From Gordonia jinghuaiqii (GTDB lineage: Bacteria; Actinomycetota; Actinomycetes; Mycobacteriales; Mycobacteriaceae), in contig NZ_CP059491.1 of NCBI RefSeq assembly GCF_014041935.1, forward strand, positions 3,162,001 to 3,226,000: a stretch of DNA of 64,000 bases, written 5' to 3'. Shown here piece by piece: positions 25,223-33,931 of this stretch (position 1 is the stretch's first letter; each line of letters begins with the position of its first letter). The notes beneath the pieces were generated by a model that saw only the letters and a program-made list of their open reading frames with translations, was not told the DNA's origin and did not search any database. The position numbers and the translations under genes were made by a program.

Positions 25223-27057
25223 GACCGGAGGTCCACGACGGACCCGCCCGGCCGTGTCTCGTACAGCGCACCGATCTCGGTGGCGTACTTGTCGGCGATC
25301 GGGTTGCGCCGCAGCTTCATCGTCGGGGTCAGCTCGTCGCCGCCGGGATCCCAGGCCGTCGGCACGATGGTGAACCGCTTGACCTGCTCGACGCGGGACA
25401 GTCGGCTGTTCCCCGTCCGGATCGCCACCGAGATCTCCTCGACCACGTCGGGATGTGCGGACAACTCGGTGAGGTCGGCACCGCCCAGATTCAGCATCTT
25501 GGCGCGCGCGGCCGCCGCGTCCGGATCGAGGACCACGAGTGCCGACACATACGGCCTGGCGTCGCCGATCGCGGCCACCTGACCGATCAGCGACGACGCC
25601 GCCTTCATCGCGTTCTCGATGTTGGTCGGCGACATGTTCTTTCCGGATTCGTTGATCATCAGCTCCTTCTTGCGGTCGACGATCGTCACGTTTCCGTCGT
25701 CGTCGATCGTCGCGATGTCGCCGGTGGAGAGCCAGCCGTCGGCGTCGATGGTCTCGGCCGTCTTGTCCGGTTGTTTGCGGTATCCCTTCATCACGACCGG
25801 GCCGCGCACCAGTAGTTCTCCGTCGTCGGCGAGCCTGACCTCCATCCCGCGCACCGGTGTGCCCACCGTGCCGATCTTGAGATTGTCGCTGGTCGTCATC
25901 GTCGAGACCCCGGTGGTCTCCGACATCCCCCACACTTCGAGCACCGGAATTCCCAGGCCCAGGAAGAACTTCAGGACCTCTGGCGGGATCGCCGCGGCAC
26001 CCGATCCGGCAAATGACACCTGGTCGAGGCCGAGCGTGGTCCGCACCTTGTGGAGGACGAGCCGGTCGGCGAGAGCATGCTGGACTCCGCCGAGCGCGCC
26101 CATTCCCTTGCCGCCGAGTTCGGCCTCCGCGGCGGCGGCGCCGACCCCGAACGCCCAGCCGGCGAGGGCCTTCTTCACCGGACTCGACTCGTCGGCGAGC
26201 TTCGCCTCTATCCCCGCCCGGATCTTCTGCCATACCCGTGGAACGCCGAAGAAGAACGTCGGGTGCACCTCGGGAAGCGCCGCCGCGATCTCGCGCGGGT
26301 CGGGCACCGTGGTGATCTGGATGCCACGCATCATGTTCGCCGCGTGTGATGACACGCGGTCGGCGATGTGCGCCGCGGGCAGATACGAGATCGCCCGATC
26401 GTCGAACCCGGCGGCCACCACGTCGACGAGCGCCGTCATCTCCGCGACGATGTTCCGGTGGGTGATCTCGACCCCCTTCGGCGGACCGGTGGTGCCCGAC
26501 GTGTAGATGATCGTCGCCAGATCCTCGGGCTCGACGGCCTGCCACGATGCGGTGAGGTCGAAGCCTGCCGGCGCAGACATCGCCTCGAGGTCGGCGAGAG
26601 ACATCGCACCGGAGGCCACACCGTCGACCACTATCGTGGTCGACACACCGGTCGACGCTGCGGTGATGGTCGGCAGGAAGGCCTGCTCGGTGACCACCAC
26701 CGCATTGTCGGCGTTGCCGAACAGATACTCGACCTGCTGGGGTGAGCTCGTGTTGTAGATGGAGAACGGCACCGCACCGAGGTGCAGCGCCGCGGTGTCG
26801 ACCAGGTGGAACTCCGGGCGGTTGGTCAGCATGATGCCGACGGTGTCCCCACGCCGCACCCCGAGCGCCGCGAGACCGCCGGCGATGGCCTCGACGCGGC
26901 GTGCGTATTCAGACCAGGTGATCTCCTGGAGCCCACCGACCGTGCGCAGCGCGACCGCGTCGGGCCGCACGGTGACCGTCTCCTGGAAGGCAGCCGGGAG
27001 CGTCGCCACTGCGACACCGGTCTGATGGGGGAACGTGATCAGTTCTGATGCGGGCAT
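25219..27057 (-). CDS. Long-chain fatty-acid--CoA ligase (FadD15-like)
   Basis: 612 aa. This is an AMP-binding adenylate-forming enzyme. The phosphate-binding loop is TIIYTSGTTGPPKGVEITHR (residues 183-202 roughly). The adenine motif is VWGMSETTG, and the hinge region holds WLSTGDIATIDDDGNVTIVDRKKE (in part: STGDIATIDDDGNVTIVDR). Length and motifs fit the FAA1/FadD15 group acting on long-chain fatty acids. This would suit the alkane-oxidation capacity of the organism. A CRP-like site lies 24 bases before the start. It is translationally coupled to the DUF6325 remnant downstream. Confidence 0.92.
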   Translation of the reverse strand: MPASELITFPHQTGVAVATLPAAFQETVTVRPDAVALRTVGGLQEITWSEYARRVEAIAGGLAALGVRRGDTVGIMLTNRPEFHLVDTAALHLGAVPFSIYNTSSPQQVEYLFGNADNAVVVTEQAFLPTITAASTGVSTTIVVDGVASGAMSLADLEAMSAPAGFDLTASWQAVEPEDLATIIYTSGTTGPPKGVEITHRNIVAEMTALVDVVAAGFDDRAISYLPAAHIADRVSSHAANMMRGIQITTVPDPREIAAALPEVHPTFFFGVPRVWQKIRAGIEAKLADESSPVKKALAGWAFGVGAAAAEAELGGKGMGALGGVQHALADRLVLHKVRTTLGLDQVSFAGSGAAAIPPEVLKFFLGLGIPVLEVWGMSETTGVSTMTTSDNLKIGTVGTPVRGMEVRLADDGELLVRGPVVMKGYRKQPDKTAETIDADGWLSTGDIATIDDDGNVTIVDRKKELMINESGKNMSPTNIENAMKAASSLIGQVAAIGDARPYVSALVVLDPDAAAARAKMLNLGGADLTELSAHPDVVEEISVAIRTGNSRLSRVEQVKRFTIVPTAWDPGGDELTPTMKLRRNPIADKYATEIGALYETRPGGSVVDLRS

Positions 27058-27080
27058 CGCGTCCTCGACTCGCTGATAAA

Positions 27081-27096
27081 TGTGGTTGAGATCACA
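27081..27096. promoter_or_regulatory. CRP-like site upstream of the acyl-CoA ligase
   Basis: On the minus strand the site reads TGTGATCTCAACCACA. It matches the actinobacterial CRP/GlxR consensus TGTGA-N6-TCACA at 9 of 10 positions. It ends 24 bases before the ATG at 27057, so it would be a promoter-proximal or repressing position. Confidence 0.5.
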
Positions 27097-27162
27097 CTAA
27101 CCAGCCGCGCCGGATTTCAGGACGGGTTGACCCGATCGGTAATCGAATCGCAAACTCTCAGG

Positions 27163-29148
27163 TCAAGAATGTTTGTCTAACGAAGGACCCGCGTCGGTCG
27201 GGTTCAGGGTCCACGCCCCTCCACCTGTCAGTTCCAGGACCTCGGTGTGGTGCTGATCGGTGGTGCTGCGGTGACTCACCGACACCAGGATCGTCTCGGG
27301 GAGTTCGGTGCGGATGAGCGAGTACAACGCGAACTCGAGTCCCTCGTCGACGGCAGAGGTCGCCTCGTCCATGAAGACGGCCTGCGGACGGGTCAGCAGG
27401 ATGCGGGCGAACGCCACACGCTGCTGCTCGCCCGGCGAGAGCACCTTCACCCAGTCCTGCTCCTCGTCGAGGCGGCCGATGAGATGCGGCAGGAACACCT
27501 TCTCGAGCGCCGTCTTGATCTCCTCGTCGCCGATGTCGTCGGGCAGCGCCGGATAGGCGACGGCCGTCCGCAGATCGCCCAGCGGGATATAGGGCATCTG
27601 CGAGAGGAACAACGTCTGCCGGCCCGGGGGCCGGGCGAACTCGCCGTCGATGAAGGGCCACAGCCCGGCCAGGCCTCGCAGCAGAGTGGTCTTGCCCGAA
27701 CCCGACCGGCCCTTGACCACCAGGGCCGCACCGGGAGCCAGCGACAGGTTGAGCGAGCGGATCAGTTCATCACCGCTCGGTGTGCTGATGTCGATGTCGG
27801 ACAGCGCAACCGCACCCTCACGGTCCACGGTCTTGATCTCGGGCAGTGTGCGCGACCGTGCATCGGCGTCGGCGAGCCCGTCGAGACGGATGATGGATGC
27901 GCGCAGGGCGGTGAAATCGTCATAGGCATTGCGGAAGAACGAGAGTGCGTCGTGCATCTCGCCGAAGGCCGACGCCGTCTGGGACATGTCGCCGAGCTTG
28001 ATCTGTCCGTCGAAGAACCGCGGCGCCTGCACCAGATACGGGAACACCACCGACAGCTGGGTGACGCTGAAGTTCCAGCCCACGAATGCCAGCTGCACAT
28101 GGACAATTTGCCAGAAGTTCTTGACGACGGCACTGAATCGGTTCATCAGGCCGGCGTGTTCGACACGTTCGCCGCGATACAGGGCGACGTTCTCGGCGCC
28201 GTCGCGGATGCGGACGAGCGCGTAGCGGAAGTTCGCCGTGAGGCGTTCGCGCCAGAAGTTCAGTCGGATCAACGGTCGACCGATGGCGAAGGCCACGACG
28301 CTGGCCACCAGCACGTAGACCAGCACCAGCCAGACCATCATGCGCGGTATCTCGACCCCGCCGAGAGTCACCGGCCCCGACAGGTCCCACAGGATGATCG
28401 TGAACGACACGATCGAGGCACACGCGGTGAGGACGCCGTTGGTCGACGACCCGCCACCACCCCAGAACAGCGACGAGCCGAGGGAGGCGACATTGGTGAT
28501 GTCGGCCTCGATGCGCTGATCGGGGTTGTCGACTCCGGGATGGATGTCGGCGGGCTTGCGTTTGGCATCGGGCTTGCCGCGCCGAAAACGCCTGCGGCGC
28601 AGCAAGCCGGCACTGAGGTCGACGAAGCGGTTGCGATAGAAGGCCCGGCCCGCCATCCAGTCGGCTGCGGCACCTTCGGTGAGCCAGTACCGGAGTCTGA
28701 TCTCGAAGGCCGCGCCGACGTAGATCTCCAGCATCGTGCGCGCGACGTGGATCGCGGCGAGGATGCCGAACACCGCCATCGAGTGCCAGAACGCCTCCTT
28801 GCCCATCTCGAGCAGGTCCGCGCCCTGCGGGCCGCCGGAGGCCAACCCCTCGGCAGCGGTCTGCAACGCGGTGTACAGATCGTTGCTGAAGTAGGAGAAC
28901 AACACCGAGACCCGCACGCCGAACAGCGCGAGCAGGGTGAGGGCGATGACGAGTCCCCACGCCGCGACCCTGGTCTTCGATCCGGTGAAGAACCCACCGA
29001 TGACGCTCCAGAGGGGGCCGCCCCAGCGACTGAAGCGGGCGAGCAGGAAACCGATGACGAGGGTGACCGCCGCGGCGATCCCGAAGGCGATGGCCAGCCA
29101 CTTGAGGCTGGCCCACACCTCGTTACCCCAGTCGATGCTGTACTCCAC
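27163..29148 (-). CDS. BacA/SbmA-type ABC transporter with fused ATPase (Rv1819c-like)
   Basis: 661 aa. An N-terminal SbmA/BacA-like membrane domain (about six TM helices, residues 15-420) is followed by an ATPase with Walker A KGRSGSGKTTLLRGLAGLW, signature LSPGEQQRVAFARI and Walker B AVFMDEATSAVDE. Size and fusion match M. tuberculosis Rv1819c (639 aa), an importer of hydrophilic compounds including cobalamin and antimicrobial peptides. A basic patch (RRRRFRRGKPDAKRK) near residues 190-205 lies in a cytoplasmic loop. The start is GTG 29148. Confidence 0.88.
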   Translation of the reverse strand: MEYSIDWGNEVWASLKWLAIAFGIAAAVTLVIGFLLARFSRWGGPLWSVIGGFFTGSKTRVAAWGLVIALTLLALFGVRVSVLFSYFSNDLYTALQTAAEGLASGGPQGADLLEMGKEAFWHSMAVFGILAAIHVARTMLEIYVGAAFEIRLRYWLTEGAAADWMAGRAFYRNRFVDLSAGLLRRRRFRRGKPDAKRKPADIHPGVDNPDQRIEADITNVASLGSSLFWGGGGSSTNGVLTACASIVSFTIILWDLSGPVTLGGVEIPRMMVWLVLVYVLVASVVAFAIGRPLIRLNFWRERLTANFRYALVRIRDGAENVALYRGERVEHAGLMNRFSAVVKNFWQIVHVQLAFVGWNFSVTQLSVVFPYLVQAPRFFDGQIKLGDMSQTASAFGEMHDALSFFRNAYDDFTALRASIIRLDGLADADARSRTLPEIKTVDREGAVALSDIDISTPSGDELIRSLNLSLAPGAALVVKGRSGSGKTTLLRGLAGLWPFIDGEFARPPGRQTLFLSQMPYIPLGDLRTAVAYPALPDDIGDEEIKTALEKVFLPHLIGRLDEEQDWVKVLSPGEQQRVAFARILLTRPQAVFMDEATSAVDEGLEFALYSLIRTELPETILVSVSHRSTTDQHHTEVLELTGGGAWTLNPTDAGPSLDKHS

Positions 29149-29317
29149 GCACGCTCCTCGCCTCGGACGCCCCAGGGGACATCACGCTCCGGTGTTCCAG
29201 TTCTGCTGCGCCGAAGAACGGATCGGCACAACGAGATCCGGCGCAACGATGATCCGGCGAAGTTTAACCCGACGTTCAGGCCGTGTCCGGCCAACCGCGC
29301 CCGGGGAACCGTGCTCC

Positions 29318-29776
29318 TCAGCCGAGGGTCCGCAGGACCGCGCCCCGTTCGAGGGCCGCGGTGGAGACCGACTGGGAGAAGCGGTCCCCGACGGTGACCA
29401 CATAACCGGCGTCGGTGTAGTCGACTCCGTCGGCCTCGAAGGTGAGCTGGCAGCCCAGGTCGCTGCGCAGCAGCGTCGTCAGGGTGGTCGAGGCGACCTC
29501 TCCCCCTGCGGCGTCGAAGACGACGACAGCGGCACCGCGGGCGATCCGGCCGCCGTCCGGGGTCTCGGCAACCTCTGTCGCACAATCCACGATCACCCCG
29601 CCCTTGGCGGTGAATGTCGGGGTGGTGAGCAGTCCGGTCAGCAGTGCCGATGCGACGACGGCCGCGAAGAGCACCATCGCGACCGACGTCACGATGATGA
29701 CCGGTGTGCGGGTCCGGCGCTGCCACGAGCGCCGCGGCAGTGCCGGGCCCGGGTCGAGCCACATCTGCTGGGTCAT
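29318..29776 (-). CDS. Single-pass membrane protein of unknown function
   Basis: 152 aa. A short cytoplasmic arm (RRSWQRRTRT) leads into one transmembrane helix at about residues 27-50. The rest is an extracytoplasmic domain with two cysteines (VDCATEV and DLGCQLTF) that could form a disulfide. ATG 29776 follows a GAGGCGGG ribosome site; GTG 29809 would add 11 residues. I do not recognise the family. It resembles the small secreted or anchored proteins common in mycobacteria. Confidence 0.6.
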   Translation of the reverse strand: MTQQMWLDPGPALPRRSWQRRTRTPVIIVTSVAMVLFAAVVASALLTGLLTTPTFTAKGGVIVDCATEVAETPDGGRIARGAAVVVFDAAGGEVASTTLTTLLRSDLGCQLTFEADGVDYTDAGYVVTVGDRFSQSVSTAALERGAVLRTLG

Positions 29777-29846
29777 ACCCGCCTCGCCCCCGTCACTCGC
29801 ACCCGCCACCGGTTGTCGCCCACCGGTAGTCGCCTACCGGTCGTTG

Positions 29847-30725
29847 TCACTTCTTGGGCGGGAAGTACTTGATCAGCGCTTCCTGCACGACCGACGTCGC
29901 CAGGGTGCCGTCGCGTTTCCAGAACCGGCCCGAACCCATCCCGCGTGACCCCGTCGCCACCGGCGAGCGCGTCGCATAGAGGAGCCAGTCGTCGAAGCGG
30001 AAGTCGCGGTGGAACCACATCGAGTGGTTGACGGTCGCGGCGAACAACCGGTCGATACCCCACGACAGTCCGTGGGTGGTGATGATCGAGTCGAGCACCG
30101 TGGTGTCGGAGGCGTAACACATTGCGGCAACGTGCATCACCGGGTCGTCGGGCATCGCACCGTCGGTCCGCATCCACACCCGGTTGTCGGTGAGTTTGTG
30201 TCCCGCTTCCTTCGCCTTCCAGCTCGGATCGTTGGCGAATCGGATGTCGATGGGGTGCAAGGCGTTCACGAAGGTCGCGATGCGATCCTCGTAGCCCTCG
30301 AAATGCTCACCGAGAGTGGGCAATTCCTCCGGATACGGCACCTGCGGGATCTCGACGGCGTGCTCGAGTCCTGAGGTGTTGTCCTGGAACGCCACCAGCA
30401 TCGTGAAGATCTCTTCGCCGTCCTGTTCGGCGGTCACCTGCCGATTGGCGAAGGACTTGCCGTCGCGGAACCGGTCGACGTGGTACTCCATCGGCTTGGT
30501 GACGTCGCCGCCGCGGATGAAGTGGGCGTGCAGCGCGTGGATCGGCGGGTTGCCGCGCGTGAGGGTGCGCGCCGCGGCGACCACCCCCTGGCCGAGGAGC
30601 TGGCCGCCGAACGTCCGTGCGGTGACCTGTTCGGGGTGTTGCCCGATGAACAGGTCATCGCCGGCACGTTCGACGTCGAGCAGCGCGAGCAGTTTGCCGA
30701 GATCCCCGGCCTGTTCCACGGTCAT
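29847..30725 (-). CDS. tesB: Acyl-CoA thioesterase II
   Basis: 292 aa. It has a double hot-dog fold hydrolysing acyl-CoA. Characteristic segments are RTFGGQLLGQGVVAAARTL near residue 38, LHAHFIRGGDVTKPMEYHV (in part: HAHFIRGGDVTKP), and the C-terminal VNHSMWFHRDFRFDDWLLY and RDGTLATSVVQEALIK. ATG 30725 is preferred to an upstream GTG-type extension. It lies next to pyk as Rv1618 lies next to Rv1617 in M. tuberculosis, supporting orthology. Confidence 0.92.
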   Translation of the reverse strand: MTVEQAGDLGKLLALLDVERAGDDLFIGQHPEQVTARTFGGQLLGQGVVAAARTLTRGNPPIHALHAHFIRGGDVTKPMEYHVDRFRDGKSFANRQVTAEQDGEEIFTMLVAFQDNTSGLEHAVEIPQVPYPEELPTLGEHFEGYEDRIATFVNALHPIDIRFANDPSWKAKEAGHKLTDNRVWMRTDGAMPDDPVMHVAAMCYASDTTVLDSIITTHGLSWGIDRLFAATVNHSMWFHRDFRFDDWLLYATRSPVATGSRGMGSGRFWKRDGTLATSVVQEALIKYFPPKK

Positions 30726-30800
30726 GCCACACACCCTATGACCGATCGGGGCCGGGACATGCACCCGCCCCGCATCGCGGCCTCCGCCTCGGACAGGAGC

Positions 30801-32225
30801 TCAGTGGTCCTGTTCGCCGATGCGGTGAACGTGGATGAGGTTGGTCGAGCCCACGGTGCCGGGCGGCGCGCCGGCGACGATGACCACGACGTCACCTTCG
30901 GCGAGACGACCGATACGCAACAGCTGATGGTCGACCTGATCGATCATGTGATCGGTGGTGTCGACATGGTCGACGATGAAGGTCTCGGTCCCCCAGCTCA
31001 GCGCGAGCTGGCTGCGCACCGCCTGCGTCGGGGTGAACGCCAGCAGCGGCAGGCGTGAGTGCAGCCGTGCGAGTCGGCGGACGGTGTCGCCGGACTGGGT
31101 GAACGCGACGAGGGCCTTCACCTCGAGCCGCTCACCGATGTCGCGCGCGGCGTAGGAGATGACACCGCGCTTGGTGCGCGGCACATGCGACAGCGGCGGC
31201 ACATCCCGCGGCCCGGTCTCCACGGCCCGGCAGATGCGATCCATCGTGCGCACGGTCTCCATCGGGAACTTGCCCACCGAGGTCTCCCCCGAGAGCATGA
31301 CCGCGTCTGCGCCGTCGAGCACGGCGTTGGCGACGTCGGAGGCCTCCGCGCGGGTCGGGCGCGAGTTCTCGATCATCGAGTCGAGCATCTGGGTCGCCAC
31401 GATCACCGGCTTGGCGTTCTCGCGCGCCATCTGGATGGCACGCTTCTGCACCAGCGGAACCTGCTCGAGCGGCAGCTCGACGCCCAGGTCGCCACGGGCC
31501 ACCATGATCGCGTCGAAGGCCAGCACGATGGCCTCGAGGTTGTCGATGGCCTCGGGCTTCTCGAGTTTGGCGATGACCGGCACACGACGCCCGACACGAT
31601 CCATGACCTCGTGGACCAGTTCGATGTCGGACGGACCGCGGACGAACGACAGGGCGACCAGGTCGACGCCCAGCTCGAGGGCGAATTCGAGGTCGGCGAT
31701 GTCCTTCTCCGACATCGCGGGCACCGAAACGCTCATACCCGGCAGGGACAGACCCTTGTTGTTGCTGACCGGTCCGCCCTCGGTGACCGTGCAGACCACG
31801 TCGTTGCCGTCGATCGAGGACACCGTCAGACCGACCTTGCCGTCGTCGACGAGGAGTCGGTCACCGGCGTTGGCGTCTTCGGCGAGCTGCTTGTAGGTGG
31901 TCGAGACCCGGTCATGGGTGCCTTCGACGTCGTCGACGGTGATCCGCACCTCATCACCGGTCTCCCACACCGTCGAACCGTCGCAGCCGTCGAAACGGCC
32001 GAGGCGGATCTTGGGCCCCTGGAGATCGGCGAGGACGCCGACGGCCTTCTCCGTCGCGTCCGAGGCCTTGCGGACGCGCGCGTAGACGGCCGCATGGTCC
32101 TCATGCGTACCGTGGCTGAAGTTCATCCGGGCCACATCCATACCGCACTCGACGAGCTCTTTGAGACGCTCGTCGCTGGCGGTGGCCGGGCCCAGGGTGC
32201 AGACAATCTTGGTTCGGCGTGTCAC
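30801..32225 (-). CDS. pyk: Pyruvate kinase
   Basis: 474 aa. It catalyses PEP plus ADP to pyruvate plus ATP. The N-terminus TKIVCTLGPATASDERLKEL (in part: KIVCTLGPATA) and MNFSHGTHEDH are followed by the family signature VIAKLEKPEAIDNLE. MVARGDLGVELPLEQVP, the metal and substrate segment, then VIVATQMLDSMIENSRPTRAE (in part: ATQMLDSMIENSRPTRAE) complete the active site. Start GTG 32225 gives TRRTKIVCT, the normal N-terminus. The 200 bases upstream, before gltD, should hold its promoter; I see no other gene there. Confidence 0.96.
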   Translation of the reverse strand: MTRRTKIVCTLGPATASDERLKELVECGMDVARMNFSHGTHEDHAAVYARVRKASDATEKAVGVLADLQGPKIRLGRFDGCDGSTVWETGDEVRITVDDVEGTHDRVSTTYKQLAEDANAGDRLLVDDGKVGLTVSSIDGNDVVCTVTEGGPVSNNKGLSLPGMSVSVPAMSEKDIADLEFALELGVDLVALSFVRGPSDIELVHEVMDRVGRRVPVIAKLEKPEAIDNLEAIVLAFDAIMVARGDLGVELPLEQVPLVQKRAIQMARENAKPVIVATQMLDSMIENSRPTRAEASDVANAVLDGADAVMLSGETSVGKFPMETVRTMDRICRAVETGPRDVPPLSHVPRTKRGVISYAARDIGERLEVKALVAFTQSGDTVRRLARLHSRLPLLAFTPTQAVRSQLALSWGTETFIVDHVDTTDHMIDQVDHQLLRIGRLAEGDVVVIVAGAPPGTVGSTNLIHVHRIGEQDH

Positions 32226-32425
32226 AAGGCCACCTTAGTCCCGTCGGGTTCGCATCTCCATGTGGCGGGCGAGTTGTCACCGGCAGGCCATCAGGTGTTA
32301 TCGCTGGTGGCGGGCGTCTACCGCCGGGTATGAACATTACTTAACTTGTTGGGGCCGCGCGTGTTCGGCGCCGGCACCCGATGTCACGGAAACCCGGACG
32401 AACGTCTTCGTCACACGAAGGCGCC

Positions 32426-33931
32426 TCACCGCACCGAGAGCGGTAACGATGCCGGACGGACGGGCGACGGGAGGTCGGACTCGCCGACCAGGAACTCGTC
32501 CACCGCGCGGGCCGCCGAACGCCCTTCCGCGATGGCCCAGACCACCAGCGACGCCCCGCGATGCGCGTCACCGCAGACGAACACGCCCTCGGCGTCGGTC
32601 TGCCAGTCACTTCCGCAGGTGATGGCACCGCGTTTGTTGGGTTCGATCCCCATGTCGGTCAACAGCTCCGACCGCTCCACCCCGGCGAAACCGATGGCGA
32701 ACAGCGCCAGCTCACAAGGGATCTCGAACTCTTCGCCGACCGGCGTGATCTCCCGACGGCCGTCGGCGTCGCGCCGGATCTCGACCTCCGCGAGCACCAG
32801 CGCGGTCACATTGCCGTCGGCGTCGCCGACGAATCGCTGCACGGCCACCTGATGCATGCGCTCGCCGCCCTCGGCATGGGCACTGGAGGTCCGCATGACC
32901 AGCGGCCACGTCGGCCACGGGGACCGTTCGTCGTCGCGTTCACCCGGCAGTTCCGGGTTGTAGTCCAGTTGCACCACCGACGCCGCGCCCTGACGGTGCG
33001 CGGTGCCCAGACAGTCGGCACCGGTGTCGCCGCCGCCGATGATCACCACGTTCTTGCCCGCCGCGGTGACCGGCGACGGTCCGTCGCCCTCGCATTCCTT
33101 GTTGGCCGGCACGAGATGCTCCATCGCCAGATGGACCCCGTTCAGTTCCCGACCGGGGACCGGGTTGTCGCGGGCCTCCATGGCGCCGATTGCCAGGACC
33201 ACCGCGTCGTGCCGGGCGTTCAGGTCGGCAACCGTGAGCTCGACGCCGACGTCGCAGTTGGTCACGAATTCCGTTCCCTCGGCGCGCATCTGGGCGATCC
33301 GACGGTCGATGTCGGACTTCTGCAGCTTGTACTCGGGGATGCCGTAACGGAGCAGACCACCGAGGCGGTCGTCGCGCTCGTAGACGGTCACGTCGTGACC
33401 GGCGCGGGTCAGCTGTTGTGCCGCAGCGAGTCCGGCCGGGCCCGAGCCGACGACACCGACCGATTTGCCGGTCCTCGACTCGGGCGGCTCGGGGCCGATG
33501 ACGCCTTCGGCCCACGACTCGTAGGCGATGGTCTTCTCGATGCGTTTGATGGTCACACTGCCGCCGGTGGCCTGCTCGGAGATCGACAGCACACACGCCG
33601 ACTCACACGGCGCGGGGCACACCATCCCGGTGAACTCCGGGAAATTGTTGGTGGCATGCAGGCGGCTGCTCGCCGCGTCCCACCGTCCGCGCCGGACCAG
33701 GTCGTTCCACTCGGGGATCAGATTGCCCAGCGGACAGCCGGCGGTTCCGGAGTGGCAGAACGGGATACCGCAGTCCATGCAGCGCCGGGCCTGGGTGCTG
33801 ACCTCGCCGAGCACCTTGATCGGGTTGTCGGCGTGCTCGTAGACGTCGTCCCAGTCCTGGACGCGTTCGGCGACCGGACGGTACTTCGCTTCCTTCTTCG
33901 GGATTTCCAGGAATCCGCGTGGATCAGCCAC
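32426..33931 (-). CDS. gltD: Glutamate synthase, small (beta) subunit
   Basis: 501 aa. It transfers electrons from NADPH via FAD and Fe-S centres to the large subunit. N-terminal cysteines [13 protein letters not shown] and [14 protein letters not shown] bind 4Fe-4S clusters. FAD and NADPH motifs are [14 protein letters not shown] near residue 153 and [13 protein letters not shown] near 293. GTG 33931 gives the usual start [13 protein letters not shown] and overlaps the gltB stop by 8 bases. Confidence 0.95.
   Translation of the reverse strand: MADPRGFLEIPKKEAKYRPVAERVQDWDDVYEHADNPIKVLGEVSTQARRCMDCGIPFCHSGTAGCPLGNLIPEWNDLVRRGRWDAASSRLHATNNFPEFTGMVCPAPCESACVLSISEQATGGSVTIKRIEKTIAYESWAEGVIGPEPPESRTGKSVGVVGSGPAGLAAAQQLTRAGHDVTVYERDDRLGGLLRYGIPEYKLQKSDIDRRIAQMRAEGTEFVTNCDVGVELTVADLNARHDAVVLAIGAMEARDNPVPGRELNGVHLAMEHLVPANKECEGDGPSPVTAAGKNVVIIGGGDTGADCLGTAHRQGAASVVQLDYNPELPGERDDERSPWPTWPLVMRTSSAHAEGGERMHQVAVQRFVGDADGNVTALVLAEVEIRRDADGRREITPVGEEFEIPCELALFAIGFAGVERSELLTDMGIEPNKRGAITCGSDWQTDAEGVFVCGDAHRGASLVVWAIAEGRSAARAVDEFLVGESDLPSPVRPASLPLSVR

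Noticed and set aside
27247..29397. 716-codon plus-strand frame opposite the ABC transporter
   Set aside because: It mirrors the transporter codon for codon and gives a charged, motif-free protein. The minus-strand gene has intact Walker and signature motifs.
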